This document shows, one piece after another, positions 14,600 through 23,518 of a stretch of 64,000 nt of DNA; position 1 is the stretch's first letter; each line of letters begins with the position of its first letter. The stretch is from an uncultured Clostridia bacterium (GTDB lineage: Bacteria; Bacillota; Clostridia; Oscillospirales; Acutalibacteraceae): positions 75,267-139,266 of the forward strand of contig CALEJF010000003.1 in assembly GCA_937898625.1 (NCBI GenBank), written 5' to 3'. A program made the position numbers and the translations under genes. Below the pieces are notes generated by a model. It did no database searches, had not been told where the DNA came from, and saw nothing but the letters and a program-made list of their open reading frames with translations.

Positions 14600-16240
14600 A
14601 TGAAGGATAGGTCAGTTTTTAAGTGGATATATACGAACTGTGGTGGTCGTATTAAAGAGGGTGTAGTGCTTGTGGCACTTAACGCCTGGTCTGCCGTTTG
14701 TGTAACTATATTTGCACTTCTGTCTCGTAAGGTTATGGACAGTGCTCAGGTAGGGGATAAAGAGGCGTTGATAAGACATTCTGTTTATCTTCTCTTCCTG
14801 ATTGTTTCCCAGATTATAGCACGAGTAGTTGCGTCGTTGGTGGAGGCAATAAGTCAGGGAAAATCAGAAATAGCCTTAAGAACAAGCGTTTTTTCGCGAA
14901 TTCTTCAAGGAGAATATGCCGAGTATGTCGAAAGACACAGCGGGGATATGATGACACGACTTGTTGCCGATGTTCAGATAGTCAGTGACAATTATGTTCA
15001 TATTTTTCCGGCAATGATTGCTTATGTGGTACGAATTGTAAGCGGTGCAATTGCCCTGTATCAGCTTGATAAGAACTTCGCTGCTATATTTATTTTATGT
15101 GGTATGTTGATTGTAGTTGTTGCCGTTCTTTCGAGAAAACATCTGAAAAGACTACATAACAGGGTGCAGGAAAAGGATTCAAAGGTGCGCTCCTTTATGC
15201 AGGAAATGCTTGAAAACCTTTTTGCTATAAAAGTTTTTGGAATAGAAGATGCAATCATAAAGTCATCAGTTAAGCAACAAAGAAAATTTTATCGTGAAAA
15301 AGTAAAGAAAAAAGGTTTTTCAATAATTGCGGGGATTGGTTTTTCATTGGCTTTTGCAGCGGGATTTTTAGCGGCAGTAGCCTATGGTTCGTATGGTGTT
15401 CTTAACGGCACAATGACCTTTGGCGCCGTTGTTGCCATTGTTCAGCTTGTAAACCAGTTGCAGTCACCCATAGTTGGGGTTACAGGAGTTCTTCCTTCGT
15501 TTTTTGCTATGACCACTTCTGCTCAAAGACTTATGGAAATTCATCCTATACAAAACGAGCGAGTTGAAGACATAGAAATTGAGTATAAAGATTTTATAAG
15601 AGTCAAGGTAAGGGATGCTGTTTTTGGATATGGTGACGAAAAGGTAATTTCAGATGCGTCATTCACAGTTAATAAAGGTGAGTTTATAGGAATTAAAGGT
15701 CCTTCGGGTTCAGGAAAATCTACGGTCTTGAAACTTATAACAGGTCTGTATCCTGTCGACGAGGGAAGGGTTGTTATTGAAACGAAGGATGCTGAATATG
15801 ACTGTAAACATACAAGAAAACTATTCTCGTTTGTGCCTCAGGGGAATATGCTTTTCAGCGGTACAATAAGAGAGAATTTAACAATTCTTCGACCACAGGC
15901 AACTGATGATGAAATAAGAGAGGCTCTTTCTGTGGCGTCTGCAGAATTTGCTTATAATCTTGATGGAGGATTGGATTTTGTTCTGGGAGAATCCGGACTT
16001 GGTATTTCCGAAGGACAGGCTCAAAGAATTGCTATTGCAAGAGCTTTGTTGGGCGGAAACGGAATACTTCTTATGGATGAGTCAACAAGTGCTTTGGATG
16101 CCCAAACAGAGGAAAATGTAATTAATAATTTGAAACAGATTACCGATTTAACAGTGCTTATTATCACGCACAGAGAGGCAGTTTTAGAAAAGTGTGACCG
16201 CCTTATCACTGTTGCCAACGGACGCATTGAAGAAAATTAA
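14600..16240 (+). CDS. ABC-type exporter, fused membrane and ATPase domains
   Basis: A 546-residue half-transporter: six membrane helices in residues 15-290, then the nucleotide-binding domain with Walker A GPSGSGKST (K373), Q-loop FVPQGN, Walker B LLMDE and the H-loop ITHRE. The signature motif reads ISEGQAQR (SEGQ at 470-473) instead of LSGGQ, a variant common in exporters of small modified peptides. There is no N-terminal C39 peptidase domain, so any leader would have to be removed elsewhere. It would act as a homodimer. Its position after the kinase and PqqD-like genes points to export of a modified peptide or cell-surface compound. Confidence 0.88.
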   Translation: MKDRSVFKWIYTNCGGRIKEGVVLVALNAWSAVCVTIFALLSRKVMDSAQVGDKEALIRHSVYLLFLIVSQIIARVVASLVEAISQGKSEIALRTSVFSRILQGEYAEYVERHSGDMMTRLVADVQIVSDNYVHIFPAMIAYVVRIVSGAIALYQLDKNFAAIFILCGMLIVVVAVLSRKHLKRLHNRVQEKDSKVRSFMQEMLENLFAIKVFGIEDAIIKSSVKQQRKFYREKVKKKGFSIIAGIGFSLAFAAGFLAAVAYGSYGVLNGTMTFGAVVAIVQLVNQLQSPIVGVTGVLPSFFAMTTSAQRLMEIHPIQNERVEDIEIEYKDFIRVKVRDAVFGYGDEKVISDASFTVNKGEFIGIKGPSGSGKSTVLKLITGLYPVDEGRVVIETKDAEYDCKHTRKLFSFVPQGNMLFSGTIRENLTILRPQATDDEIREALSVASAEFAYNLDGGLDFVLGESGLGISEGQAQRIAIARALLGGNGILLMDESTSALDAQTEENVINNLKQITDLTVLIITHREAVLEKCDRLITVANGRIEEN

Positions 16241-16268
16241 ACTTCCATAAGTTTTTTGTCAAAAAATA

Positions 16269-16297
16269 TTGCAATACAAATAATGTTTTGATATAAT
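16269..16297 (+). promoter_or_regulatory. Promoter of the Wzz/BY-kinase gene
   Basis: TTGCAA (16269-16274), a 17-base spacer and a perfect TATAAT (16292-16297) lie 41 bases before the ATG, so the gene can be expressed separately from the upstream operon. Confidence 0.65.
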
Positions 16298-16338
16298 TAA
16301 ATGAACTATAAAAAATACATAATTATAGGAGTAATGAT

Positions 16339-17871
16339 ATGGAGTACAATACAAAAAACACTCAGGTTAACGAGGGCATTGACTTTCAAATCATAGCACA
16401 ATATGCCGTTCGTATTTTTCAGAAATGGTGGGCGATTTTGCTTAGTGCAGTTATCTGCGCAAGTATTGGCTTTATTATTGCGAAGGTAACGTATGTTCCT
16501 ATGTATAGTTGTACAATGGAATTTGCTGTAAGCAACAGAGCAGAAAACACAAACTCAGCAGGTCAAACATCTTCTGATATCAGTGCAAGTAACATGTTGG
16601 CGAAAAACTATCTTCGTCTTACAACATCTCCTGACTTTATGAACACTGTTGCAAGTAAAACAGGTTACAAAGTAAATGGCGAGGCACTCACAGGTAAAGA
16701 TGTTAAGAGAATGGTTAAGTCATCACATATTGAAGACACATCATTTATTGCAGTTTCAATTACATCATCAAATCCTGATGTCTCTTTTGCAGTTGCAACA
16801 AGTTATGTAAATAACTTTGAAAACTTCGCAAAGGAAATTTTGCCAAGCACAACAGCAAAGGTTTCTGAATATCCTGTAAAACCTGATGAAGCAAATGCAA
16901 ATAACACAACACTTTTATACTCTCTTTTAGGCTTTGTATTTGGTGCAGCTATTGTAATGCTTGCTATCTGTATCATCATCTTTATTAAGGATACAGTTAA
17001 GGTTCCTGACGATATTACAAATAAACTCAGCCAGAAAATTATTGGTTCTGTTGTTCACCTCAAGAAGCCTTCTGAAAATAAGAGTCTTCTTATCACAGAT
17101 AAAAAGACAGGATTTATGTTTATTGAATCCTTTAAGCTTATCCGTACAAAGCTTGAAAATATCGCAAAGCGTCACGATTATAAAGTCTTCGTTTTCACAA
17201 GTGCTATGGAGAACGAAGGTAAAACAACAATCGCAACAAATACTGCTCTTGCTCTTGCAAAGACAGGAAAATCAGTTCTCTTGATTGATGCTGACCTTCG
17301 TAAACCATCAGTTTACAAAGAACTTGGTGTTTCAGTTGGTGGCGATTTAGGTCTTCCCGGTGTTGTTTCAGGCGAAAGAACATTGAGTGACTCAATTAAG
17401 TATTTTGAAAAGTTCAATCTCTTCCTTTTGGTTACAAGCCAACCAATTGCTGAATCAGCAGAACTTTTGTCAGCTGACGAAATGTCAGAAGTTATGGATG
17501 CTGTAAGAAGTGAGTTTGACTACATCATTATTGATACTCCTCCTGCAGGTCTTGTTGCTGACGCAAGTATTATTGCTCAGTATGCTGACGCTAATGTTAT
17601 GGTTGTTCGTAGAGACCGTTCATCAATGCGTAGAATCAGAAGAACAATTGACGATATGTCAGGTACAGGTAAAGAGGTTGTTGGTTGTATTTATAACGAT
17701 GCTGAAAACGGTACTGTTTTTGACTTCATTAAGAAGAATAAGAAGGGCAAAAAAGGTTACGGATACGGATACGGTTACGGCTATGGTTATGGATACGGTT
17801 ATGGTTACGGCTATGGTTATGGCAGTGACCACGAAAAAAGCAAAACATCTAAATCCAAAAGCAAGAAATAA
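16339..17871 (+). CDS. Polysaccharide chain-length determinant fused to bacterial tyrosine kinase
   Basis: A 510-residue Wzz/BY-kinase fusion that would control polymerisation and export of a capsule or exopolysaccharide. Two membrane segments (about residues 30-55 and 192-215) flank the extracytoplasmic Wzz domain. The cytoplasmic kinase has Walker A ENEGKTT (K295), Walker A' LLIDADLRKPS and Walker B DYIIIDTPP. The tail holds 11 consecutive Gly-Tyr dipeptides (residues 473-494), then Ser/Lys-rich residues. BY-kinases autophosphorylate on a C-terminal tyrosine cluster, so the tail is the likely target. Firmicutes often split the two halves (CpsC/CpsD); here they are one protein. No glycosyltransferases are adjacent. 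Confidence 0.92.
   Translation: MEYNTKNTQVNEGIDFQIIAQYAVRIFQKWWAILLSAVICASIGFIIAKVTYVPMYSCTMEFAVSNRAENTNSAGQTSSDISASNMLAKNYLRLTTSPDFMNTVASKTGYKVNGEALTGKDVKRMVKSSHIEDTSFIAVSITSSNPDVSFAVATSYVNNFENFAKEILPSTTAKVSEYPVKPDEANANNTTLLYSLLGFVFGAAIVMLAICIIIFIKDTVKVPDDITNKLSQKIIGSVVHLKKPSENKSLLITDKKTGFMFIESFKLIRTKLENIAKRHDYKVFVFTSAMENEGKTTIATNTALALAKTGKSVLLIDADLRKPSVYKELGVSVGGDLGLPGVVSGERTLSDSIKYFEKFNLFLLVTSQPIAESAELLSADEMSEVMDAVRSEFDYIIIDTPPAGLVADASIIAQYADANVMVVRRDRSSMRRIRRTIDDMSGTGKEVVGCIYNDAENGTVFDFIKKNKKGKKGYGYGYGYGYGYGYGYGYGYGYGSDHEKSKTSKSKSKK
17755..17820 (+). repeat. Hexanucleotide repeat encoding (Gly-Tyr)11
   Basis: Eleven in-frame GGN-TAY units. Codons vary (GGA, GGT, GGC; TAC, TAT). A longer sub-repeat (GGTTACGGCTATGGTTATGG) occurs twice, suggesting growth by duplication followed by synonymous drift. 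Confidence 0.9.
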
Positions 17872-17895
17872 TCTTACTTAAAATTTTATTCAGCT

Positions 17896-17924
17896 CGCAG
17901 ACGGATGGTAAACATCTGTCTGTG
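17896..17924 (+). terminator. Hairpin after the BY-kinase gene
   Basis: A 12-bp stem (CGCAGACGGATG with CATCTGTCTGTG, two G-T pairs) has a five-base loop. It is not followed by a clear T-run, so termination may be weak and the MATE gene may be read through. Confidence 0.5.
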
Positions 17925-17955
17925 GGCATAATTTATGTAAAAAAGGAAATAAAAA

Positions 17956-19338
17956 ATGGCAGAAACAAAATTTATTCCACCACAAGAGAATAAGATGGGC
18001 ACAATGCCAATAGGTAGACTTTTGGCAACAATGTCAACACCTATGATGATTTCAATGTTGGTTCAGGCTTTTTACAATATTGTGGATAGTGTGTTTGTAT
18101 CCCAAATAAGCGAAGATGCACTTAATGCGGTTTCTTTAGCCTTTCCCTTACAACAGTTGATTATTGCTGTTTGTGGAGGCACGGCAGTTGGTATGAATGC
18201 CTTACTCTCCCGTTCCCTTGGTGCGAAACAGTTTGACAGAGCGAATAAAATTGCAAACTCAGGCATTTTTCTTTTTTTGTGTAGTTCAGTAGTGTTTTCA
18301 ATTGTTGGAATTTTCTTGTCAAAACCCTTCTTTTTAGCACAAACGGATGTCCCACAGATAGTTAAATACGGCACGGACTATGCCTCTGTCTGCCTTGGTT
18401 GCTCAATTGGTATATGCAGTCAGTTTTGCTTTGAAAAACTTTTACAATCAACAGGTAGAACAACGCTTTCAATGATTGCACAGCTTGTAGGAGCAGTTAT
18501 TAATATTGTTCTTGACCCAATACTTATTTTTGGACTTTTGGGTATGCCTCGACTTGAGGTTTTGGGTGCGGCAATAGCAACGGTGACAGGGCAGATTGTT
18601 GCGGCAATTCTTGCAGTTATTTTTAATATTAAATTTAACAAGGATATTCACATAAGTTTTAAACTAATTCGTTGGGATTCAAATATTATAAAGGATATTT
18701 ATAAAATCGGTTTACCATCGATTATAATGCAGTCCATAGGTTCAGTAATGACTTTCTGTATGAATAAAATTTTGCTTTCCTTTACCACAACAGCAACTGC
18801 TGTTTTTGGAAGTTATTTCAAACTGCAGAGTTTTGTGTTTATGCCTATTTTCGGACTCAACAACGGAATGGTACCGATAATTGCATATAACTATGGTGCA
18901 AAAAGATATGACCGAGTAAAGAAAACGATTACCATTACGATAATAACGGCGATAAGCATAATGTTTGTAGGATTTATGGCTTTTGAGTTAATTCCTCACA
19001 TATTGCTATCGTTCTTTAATGCTTCAAAAGAAATGCTAAAAATAGGTGTTCCTGCACTGAAAATAATCGGCACACATTATCTGCTTGCAGGTTTTTGTAT
19101 TATTGCAGGTTCGGTATGTCAGGCAATTGGAAAACCCGTGCATAGTCTGATTGTGTCCGTTTGTCGACAACTTGTGGTGCTTTTACCATCAGCTTGGCTT
19201 TTAGCACAGAGTGGCAGATTGGAACTTGTTTGGTTCTGTTTCCCTATTGCAGAGAGTGTTTCCTTTGTTATGAGTTCATTATTCCTGAGCAAGACAATGC
19301 ACAGAGCAAAGGAAAAAATGAAAGATATTATAATATGA
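17956..19338 (+). CDS. MATE-family multidrug/flippase-type transporter
   Basis: A 460-residue integral membrane protein with about 12 helices and the MATE pattern in both halves: MSTPMMISMLVQAFYNIVDSVF near the start and a related segment around residue 250 (IGLPSIIMQSIGSVMTF), with FGLNNGMVPIIAYNYGAKR typical of the second half. MATE proteins exchange Na+ or H+ for drugs or metabolites; some relatives act in cell-wall precursor flipping. Substrate cannot be read from the sequence. The gene is separated from the BY-kinase gene by 84 bases with a weak hairpin and ends at a bidirectional terminator. Confidence 0.9.
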   Translation: MAETKFIPPQENKMGTMPIGRLLATMSTPMMISMLVQAFYNIVDSVFVSQISEDALNAVSLAFPLQQLIIAVCGGTAVGMNALLSRSLGAKQFDRANKIANSGIFLFLCSSVVFSIVGIFLSKPFFLAQTDVPQIVKYGTDYASVCLGCSIGICSQFCFEKLLQSTGRTTLSMIAQLVGAVINIVLDPILIFGLLGMPRLEVLGAAIATVTGQIVAAILAVIFNIKFNKDIHISFKLIRWDSNIIKDIYKIGLPSIIMQSIGSVMTFCMNKILLSFTTTATAVFGSYFKLQSFVFMPIFGLNNGMVPIIAYNYGAKRYDRVKKTITITIITAISIMFVGFMAFELIPHILLSFFNASKEMLKIGVPALKIIGTHYLLAGFCIIAGSVCQAIGKPVHSLIVSVCRQLVVLLPSAWLLAQSGRLELVWFCFPIAESVSFVMSSLFLSKTMHRAKEKMKDIII

Positions 19339-19344
19339 CAAACA

Positions 19345-19379
19345 AAAAGGTAGAAACCGTTGAGATTTCTACCTTTTAT
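19345..19379. terminator. Bidirectional terminator
   Basis: AAAAGGTAGAAA (19345-19356) pairs with TTTCTACCTTTT (19366-19377). It ends the MATE gene on the plus strand and the ahcY-galU run on the minus strand. Confidence 0.8.
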
Positions 19380-19382
19380 TAT

Positions 19383-20282
19383 TTATTTCAACGTTTCCTT
19401 TGCAGGGTAAGTTTTGTCAGTTGGAGTATCGTCGTATCCACCTGACTGAATCCATATGGAATTCCCTTTGTTTTTGTAATCACAGTCAAAGGAAATATTT
19501 TCCATAGCACCATTTTCCCAAGTTGCGTCGCTGGTAGGAAAAAAAGAGTTGGTGATTTCACATTCCGTCCAAGTTTCCCAAATATCGGTATCAGCAAGCA
19601 ATCCGCCTGCATTTCTCACCTCGCAACTGCGACGACGATTGTTGAAGGCAAAATCCTCCTGAAAAACATGAGTTACTTCAAATCGATGGGCTTCAACAGG
19701 ATAACTGACAGATGCAGTTTTTATCCATTCACCATTTTCTTCCTTTACAAATTGAGTAAAATATGTTGTTTCATTTTCATAGTGTCTTTCAATTTTCATT
19801 GAGTACCAAGTGTCAACTTTCCAATCATAGGAGGTGTACACCTGTTTGCCTTCACCTTCGCCACCAAAATCACCGTGATAGCCATCAAGTGAAAATTCAA
19901 CGGTGGGCTTTGTGCCATCAGGCAAATCCCATAGAGAAAACAAAAGAATATGTTGTCCTAAAAAGTTTTGAAATCCTGCATAACCATAGGACCAATTGTG
20001 AACAGCCCAATAGGTATCCCATGCATCTTCTGTACATTTCCAATCTATGGTAACGGCATCAAACTCGGAGTTTTCGGAATACCATAACACATACATATTG
20101 GGAGCATGTCTTAAAAGCCGTGATGGGAATATATTTTCTTTCGTTGTGGGTTCTGTTGTAGCAGTGGTTTCGGTTGTATTTGCAGTTTCACTTTTTAGGT
20201 TTTTCCAGAGAAACACTCCTGAAAATGAAAGGGCAACTAAAAGAAATAAAAGAATTGAATAAATAAGAATCTTTTTATTCAT
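19383..20282 (-). CDS. DUF3472-domain membrane-anchored surface protein
   Basis: About 299 residues. An N-terminal membrane segment (residues 6-27, ILIYSILLFLLVALSFSGVFLW) is followed by a Thr/Glu-rich linker (TTETTATTEPTTK) and an outer domain that matches the DUF3472 pattern: GYAGFQ..., ILFSLWD, HGDFGGEGEGKQVY, YDWKVDTWY and ENGEWIKTASV. Family members are secreted and often found with carbohydrate-binding or carbohydrate-active proteins; the biochemical role is unknown. The start is uncertain: I prefer the ATG at 20282, and a GTG at 20288 is possible. It starts 11 bases after galU, so it is likely co-transcribed with it and last in the run. Confidence 0.75.
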   Translation of the reverse strand: MNKKILIYSILLFLLVALSFSGVFLWKNLKSETANTTETTATTEPTTKENIFPSRLLRHAPNMYVLWYSENSEFDAVTIDWKCTEDAWDTYWAVHNWSYGYAGFQNFLGQHILLFSLWDLPDGTKPTVEFSLDGYHGDFGGEGEGKQVYTSYDWKVDTWYSMKIERHYENETTYFTQFVKEENGEWIKTASVSYPVEAHRFEVTHVFQEDFAFNNRRRSCEVRNAGGLLADTDIWETWTECEITNSFFPTSDATWENGAMENISFDCDYKNKGNSIWIQSGGYDDTPTDKTYPAKETLK

Positions 20283-20293
20283 ATACACCGTGA

Positions 20294-21169
20294 TTAAAGA
20301 TTTTTAGCGAGTTCTTTGATATATGCCTTGAAGTCTTCGCTGATTTCAGGGTGCTTAAGAGCAACTTCGCAGTTCGCCTTCATAATACCCATCTTGTTAC
20401 CCATATCGTAACGAACACCCTCGTAATCAAGAGCGATAACACCCTTTGTCTGTGCAAGAGTTTTCATAGCATCTGTAAGCTGAAGCTCGTTACCTGCGCC
20501 CTTTGGTGTGTTTTCAAGGATTTCAAAAATTTCAGGTGGCATAACAACACGACCTAAAATTGAATAGTTTGACATAATTTCTTCAGGCTTTGGTTTTTCA
20601 ATCATATCAGTACAATTGAAAGCCTTTTCTTCAAGTGGTTCAACTTTAAGTGAACAGTATTTGCAAACATCCTTTGCAGGAACTTCTTTAACACCAACAA
20701 CACCTTTGCCGTATTTTTCATAAGCATCAATAAGCTGTTTTGTAACAGGCTCACCTTCAGAAATGAAAACATCGTCACCATAGAGGATTGCAAAAGGCTC
20801 GTTGCCGATAAAATTCTTTGCACAGAGAACAGCGTGGCCTAAACCACCTGTTTCTTTCTGGCGAAGGAAATATGTATTGCAAAGCTGTGAGCATTCGAGA
20901 ACGGAATCATAAAGAGCTTTTTTGTCAGGATTTTTGCTGAGTTTGTCCTCAAGTTCATAAGCGTGGTCAAAATGGTCTTCAATAACACCTTTACCACGAT
21001 TGGTGATAATAAGAACATCAGTAATACCTGATTTTGCGGCTTCTTCAACAAGGTATTGAATAGCAGGTTTATCAACTATATTAAGCATTTCCTTTGGAAC
21101 TGCTTTTGATGCGGGGAGAACTCTTGTGCCAAGACCTGCGGCAGGGATAATTGCTTTTGTAATTTTCAT
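20294..21169 (-). CDS. galU: UTP-glucose-1-phosphate uridylyltransferase
   Basis: Makes UDP-glucose from glucose 1-phosphate and UTP, feeding glycolipid, teichoic-acid and exopolysaccharide synthesis. The 291-residue protein starts with the nucleotidyltransferase signature IPAAGLGTRVLPASKAVPKE, has VDKPAIQYLVEEA, and the active-site ILYGDDVF and VGVKEVP segments expected of GalU. It is preceded by AAGGAG at good spacing and follows the Prok-RING gene after 39 bases. With pgcA elsewhere in the window it connects hexose phosphates to surface polymers, possibly those governed by the BY-kinase encoded nearby. Confidence 0.95.
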   Translation of the reverse strand: MKITKAIIPAAGLGTRVLPASKAVPKEMLNIVDKPAIQYLVEEAAKSGITDVLIITNRGKGVIEDHFDHAYELEDKLSKNPDKKALYDSVLECSQLCNTYFLRQKETGGLGHAVLCAKNFIGNEPFAILYGDDVFISEGEPVTKQLIDAYEKYGKGVVGVKEVPAKDVCKYCSLKVEPLEEKAFNCTDMIEKPKPEEIMSNYSILGRVVMPPEIFEILENTPKGAGNELQLTDAMKTLAQTKGVIALDYEGVRYDMGNKMGIMKANCEVALKHPEISEDFKAYIKELAKNL

Positions 21170-21208
21170 AATTAAGAACTCCTTAATTTTTATTTATTAA
21201 ATCTAATA

Positions 21209-22168
21209 TTAACGGAAAAAAGTCATTAATATTAGTTCAAAACCAAAAATAATAATTTTTTCAACAAGTACGGCAAGGAATGTTACGCCAAATGCAATAC
21301 CACCTGTCTTGAGAATTTGTTGCTGAATGGTTTCCGGCGTATTCTCTTTTGACCGTATGTCTTTTATGCTTTTTATAATATGTTTATAATACCATTTGTT
21401 TGCATTAAATCCTATATAAACGCTGACAAGAACAGTGGAGAGGCTTTGACCAATAACAATTCCTGCTCCGACTTTATTGTCGTTAATTGCTTTTTGAGCT
21501 TTCGTTGTAAGTTCGTTGAAAGTGTTGATATATTCTTCTTCAGAAAGTTCTTGTTCGCTGAGAGTTTCTAATTCTTCCTGATATTCGGTCATATCAGCCA
21601 TAAGTCTTTCAACAGGGGGCAGATATGAGAGGAAGGAAAGACAAAGCACAAGTGCCATAACGATAATACCGTGCTTATAAAGTTTTCTGTAGAAAAACCA
21701 ATATGGAGCAAAGAACATAGCCGCCCAGTTCCACTTGTTTTTTCCACCCTTAATATAAAAGAATTTCTGAATATATTTTGTCGTATCCTGCTGAACAAAA
21801 AGTGCAACATCTTCCGTAGGCACACCGTTTTCAAGTTCAGGAGGAAAGTTTTTCAGAGGATTCTGGTTAGGCATTTCAAAAGGGAACGGGAAAGGCTGAT
21901 TGCCCAAATCATACCCTGTAAAATCTCTTTTTTGTTCGTTGTTGATTGTTTGTTGAGAATCTTCGATATTGCTTTGTGGTGCAGAGGATTCCCAACGAAA
22001 ATTTTCATTGTGTTTGTCCGCATTACTGCAATTGCTGTTTTGCGTGTAACATTCACGGTGATGTGGTGTTCCGCAAAGGGGACAAACAACAATATCGTCG
22101 TCTGACTTAAAGGTCTGGTCACATACGGGACACTTGTCGTATGTGTATCTGAATTTATTATCTGACAT
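21209..22168 (-). CDS. Prokaryotic RING-finger/DUF2628 membrane protein
   Basis: A 319-residue protein. Residues about 11-50 hold a zinc-ribbon/RING-like cluster (CPVC, CPLCGTPHHREC and a further Cys), matching the prokaryotic RING family 1 pattern. A linker rich in Asn, Gln and Pro follows. The second half begins with the DUF2628 hallmark WNWAAMFFAPYWFFYRKLY and contains several membrane helices. Function is unknown. The start is placed at 22168, 2 bases after the ahcY stop; an earlier ATG would overlap ahcY and lacks a better ribosome site. Tight spacing implies translation coupled to ahcY. Whether the finger binds protein or nucleic acid is not known. Confidence 0.8.
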   Translation of the reverse strand: MSDNKFRYTYDKCPVCDQTFKSDDDIVVCPLCGTPHHRECYTQNSNCSNADKHNENFRWESSAPQSNIEDSQQTINNEQKRDFTGYDLGNQPFPFPFEMPNQNPLKNFPPELENGVPTEDVALFVQQDTTKYIQKFFYIKGGKNKWNWAAMFFAPYWFFYRKLYKHGIIVMALVLCLSFLSYLPPVERLMADMTEYQEELETLSEQELSEEEYINTFNELTTKAQKAINDNKVGAGIVIGQSLSTVLVSVYIGFNANKWYYKHIIKSIKDIRSKENTPETIQQQILKTGGIAFGVTFLAVLVEKIIIFGFELILMTFFR

Positions 22169-22170
22169 AA

Positions 22171-23415
22171 TTATACATTCCAACTATTGATATATTTTTC
22201 TTGTTCATCTGTGAGAACATCAATTGATGTTCCCCAGCTGTTGAGCTTTCTCAATGCAACCTTTCTGTCAATTTCTTCAGGAACATCAATTACGGAAGCA
22301 GTGAGATTTTCGTGGTTTTTAACGATGTATTCTGCACAAAGAGCTTGAATAGAAAAACTCATATCCATAATTTCTGCAGGATGTCCGTCACCTGCGGCAA
22401 GGTTTACAAGTCTGCCCTCTGCTATAATACTGATTGTTCTGCCGTCAGGAAGAACATAGCCCATAATATTGTTTCTTTGTGGTTTAATTTCTACTGCCAT
22501 TTCTTCAAGGTCAGGAAGGTTGATTTCAACATTAAAGTGACCTGCATTACAACAGATTGCACCATCCTTCATATTCCGGAAGGCTTTTTTAGTGATAACA
22601 TCTTTACAGCCTGTAACTGTAACGAAGAAGTCACCTTCTTTGGCAGCCTCGGTCATTTCCATAACAGAGAAACCGTCCATTCTTGCTTCCATAGCCTTGA
22701 TTGGGTCGATTTCAGTAACAATTACCTGTGCGCCAAGAGCGTTTGCTCTCATCGCAACACCTTTACCACACCAACCGTAACCTGCAACAACAACTTTTTT
22801 GCCTGCAACAATTAAATTGGTTGTGCGGTTAATTCCGTCCCAAACGGACTGACCGGTGCCATAACGATTGTCAAAAAGGTATTTGCATTTTGCGTTATTA
22901 ACGGCAATCATAGGGAATTTGAGTGCACCGTCCTTGTGCATTGAAACAAGACGAATAATTCCTGTTGTTGTTTCTTCGCAACCGCCTAAAACTTTAGGTA
23001 AAAGTTCAGGGTATTCGTTGTGGATAAGGTTTACAAGGTCACCGCCGTCGTCGATTATAACATCAGGACCTGCACTTATAACACAACGAAGATGCTCCAT
23101 ATATTCCTCTGCAGTTGCATTATACCAAGAGAATACATTTAAGCCGTTATGAGCAAGTGCTGCAGCAACATCATCCTGAGTTGATAATGGGTTTGAACCT
23201 GTTACATACATCTCTGCTCCACCCGCTGCCAAAACTGTGCAGAGGTAGGCTGTTTTTGCCTCAAGGTGAATAGAAAGAGCAACCTTTAAGCCTTTAAAAG
23301 GCTTTGTTTTACTGAAATCATTTTCGATGCTACGAAGTACGGGCATATGTGCTTTTACCCAGTCAATTTTTTGCTGACCTGATTTATAAAGGTCTATATT
23401 ACGCACAAGACTCAT
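22171..23415 (-). CDS. ahcY: Adenosylhomocysteinase
   Basis: Hydrolyses S-adenosylhomocysteine to adenosine and homocysteine, completing the methylation cycle. The 414-residue protein is the shorter bacterial/archaeal-type form. It has SIHLEAKTA and TGSNPLSTQDDVAAAL in the substrate domain and the NAD-binding VVVAGYGWCGKGVAMRA. ICCNAGHFNVEI and the C-terminal QEKYINSW are also typical. The start at 23415 is chosen because GGAG lies 8 bases upstream; an in-frame start at 23484 has no ribosome site and adds a non-conserved leader. I see no SAH riboswitch in the leader. Confidence 0.95.
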   Translation of the reverse strand: MSLVRNIDLYKSGQQKIDWVKAHMPVLRSIENDFSKTKPFKGLKVALSIHLEAKTAYLCTVLAAGGAEMYVTGSNPLSTQDDVAAALAHNGLNVFSWYNATAEEYMEHLRCVISAGPDVIIDDGGDLVNLIHNEYPELLPKVLGGCEETTTGIIRLVSMHKDGALKFPMIAVNNAKCKYLFDNRYGTGQSVWDGINRTTNLIVAGKKVVVAGYGWCGKGVAMRANALGAQVIVTEIDPIKAMEARMDGFSVMEMTEAAKEGDFFVTVTGCKDVITKKAFRNMKDGAICCNAGHFNVEINLPDLEEMAVEIKPQRNNIMGYVLPDGRTISIIAEGRLVNLAAGDGHPAEIMDMSFSIQALCAEYIVKNHENLTASVIDVPEEIDRKVALRKLNSWGTSIDVLTDEQEKYINSWNV

Positions 23416-23452
23416 TTTAGTTTCTCCAATACCGATTATATTATATTTATTA

Positions 23453-23481
23453 ATAATACCATAATAGACTACAAAAATCAA
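23453..23481 (-). promoter_or_regulatory. Promoter of the ahcY run
   Basis: On the minus strand TTGATT, a 17-base spacer and TATTAT (complement at 23453-23458) lie about 38 bases before the ahcY ATG. A second TATAAT closer to the start lacks a good -35. Confidence 0.4.
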
Positions 23482-23518
23482 CAAAATTCAATTGGATAAA
23501 ATATGCAGTTATAAATCA

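Noticed and set aside
17755..17820. Gly-Tyr tract as a CRISPR-like array or assembly error
   Set aside because: The units are 6 bases with no spacers, the frame is kept, and synonymous variation speaks against polymerase or assembly artefact.
20282..20288. GTG start two codons upstream for the DUF3472 protein
   Set aside because: It has no better ribosome site than the ATG at 20282; kept as an alternative only.
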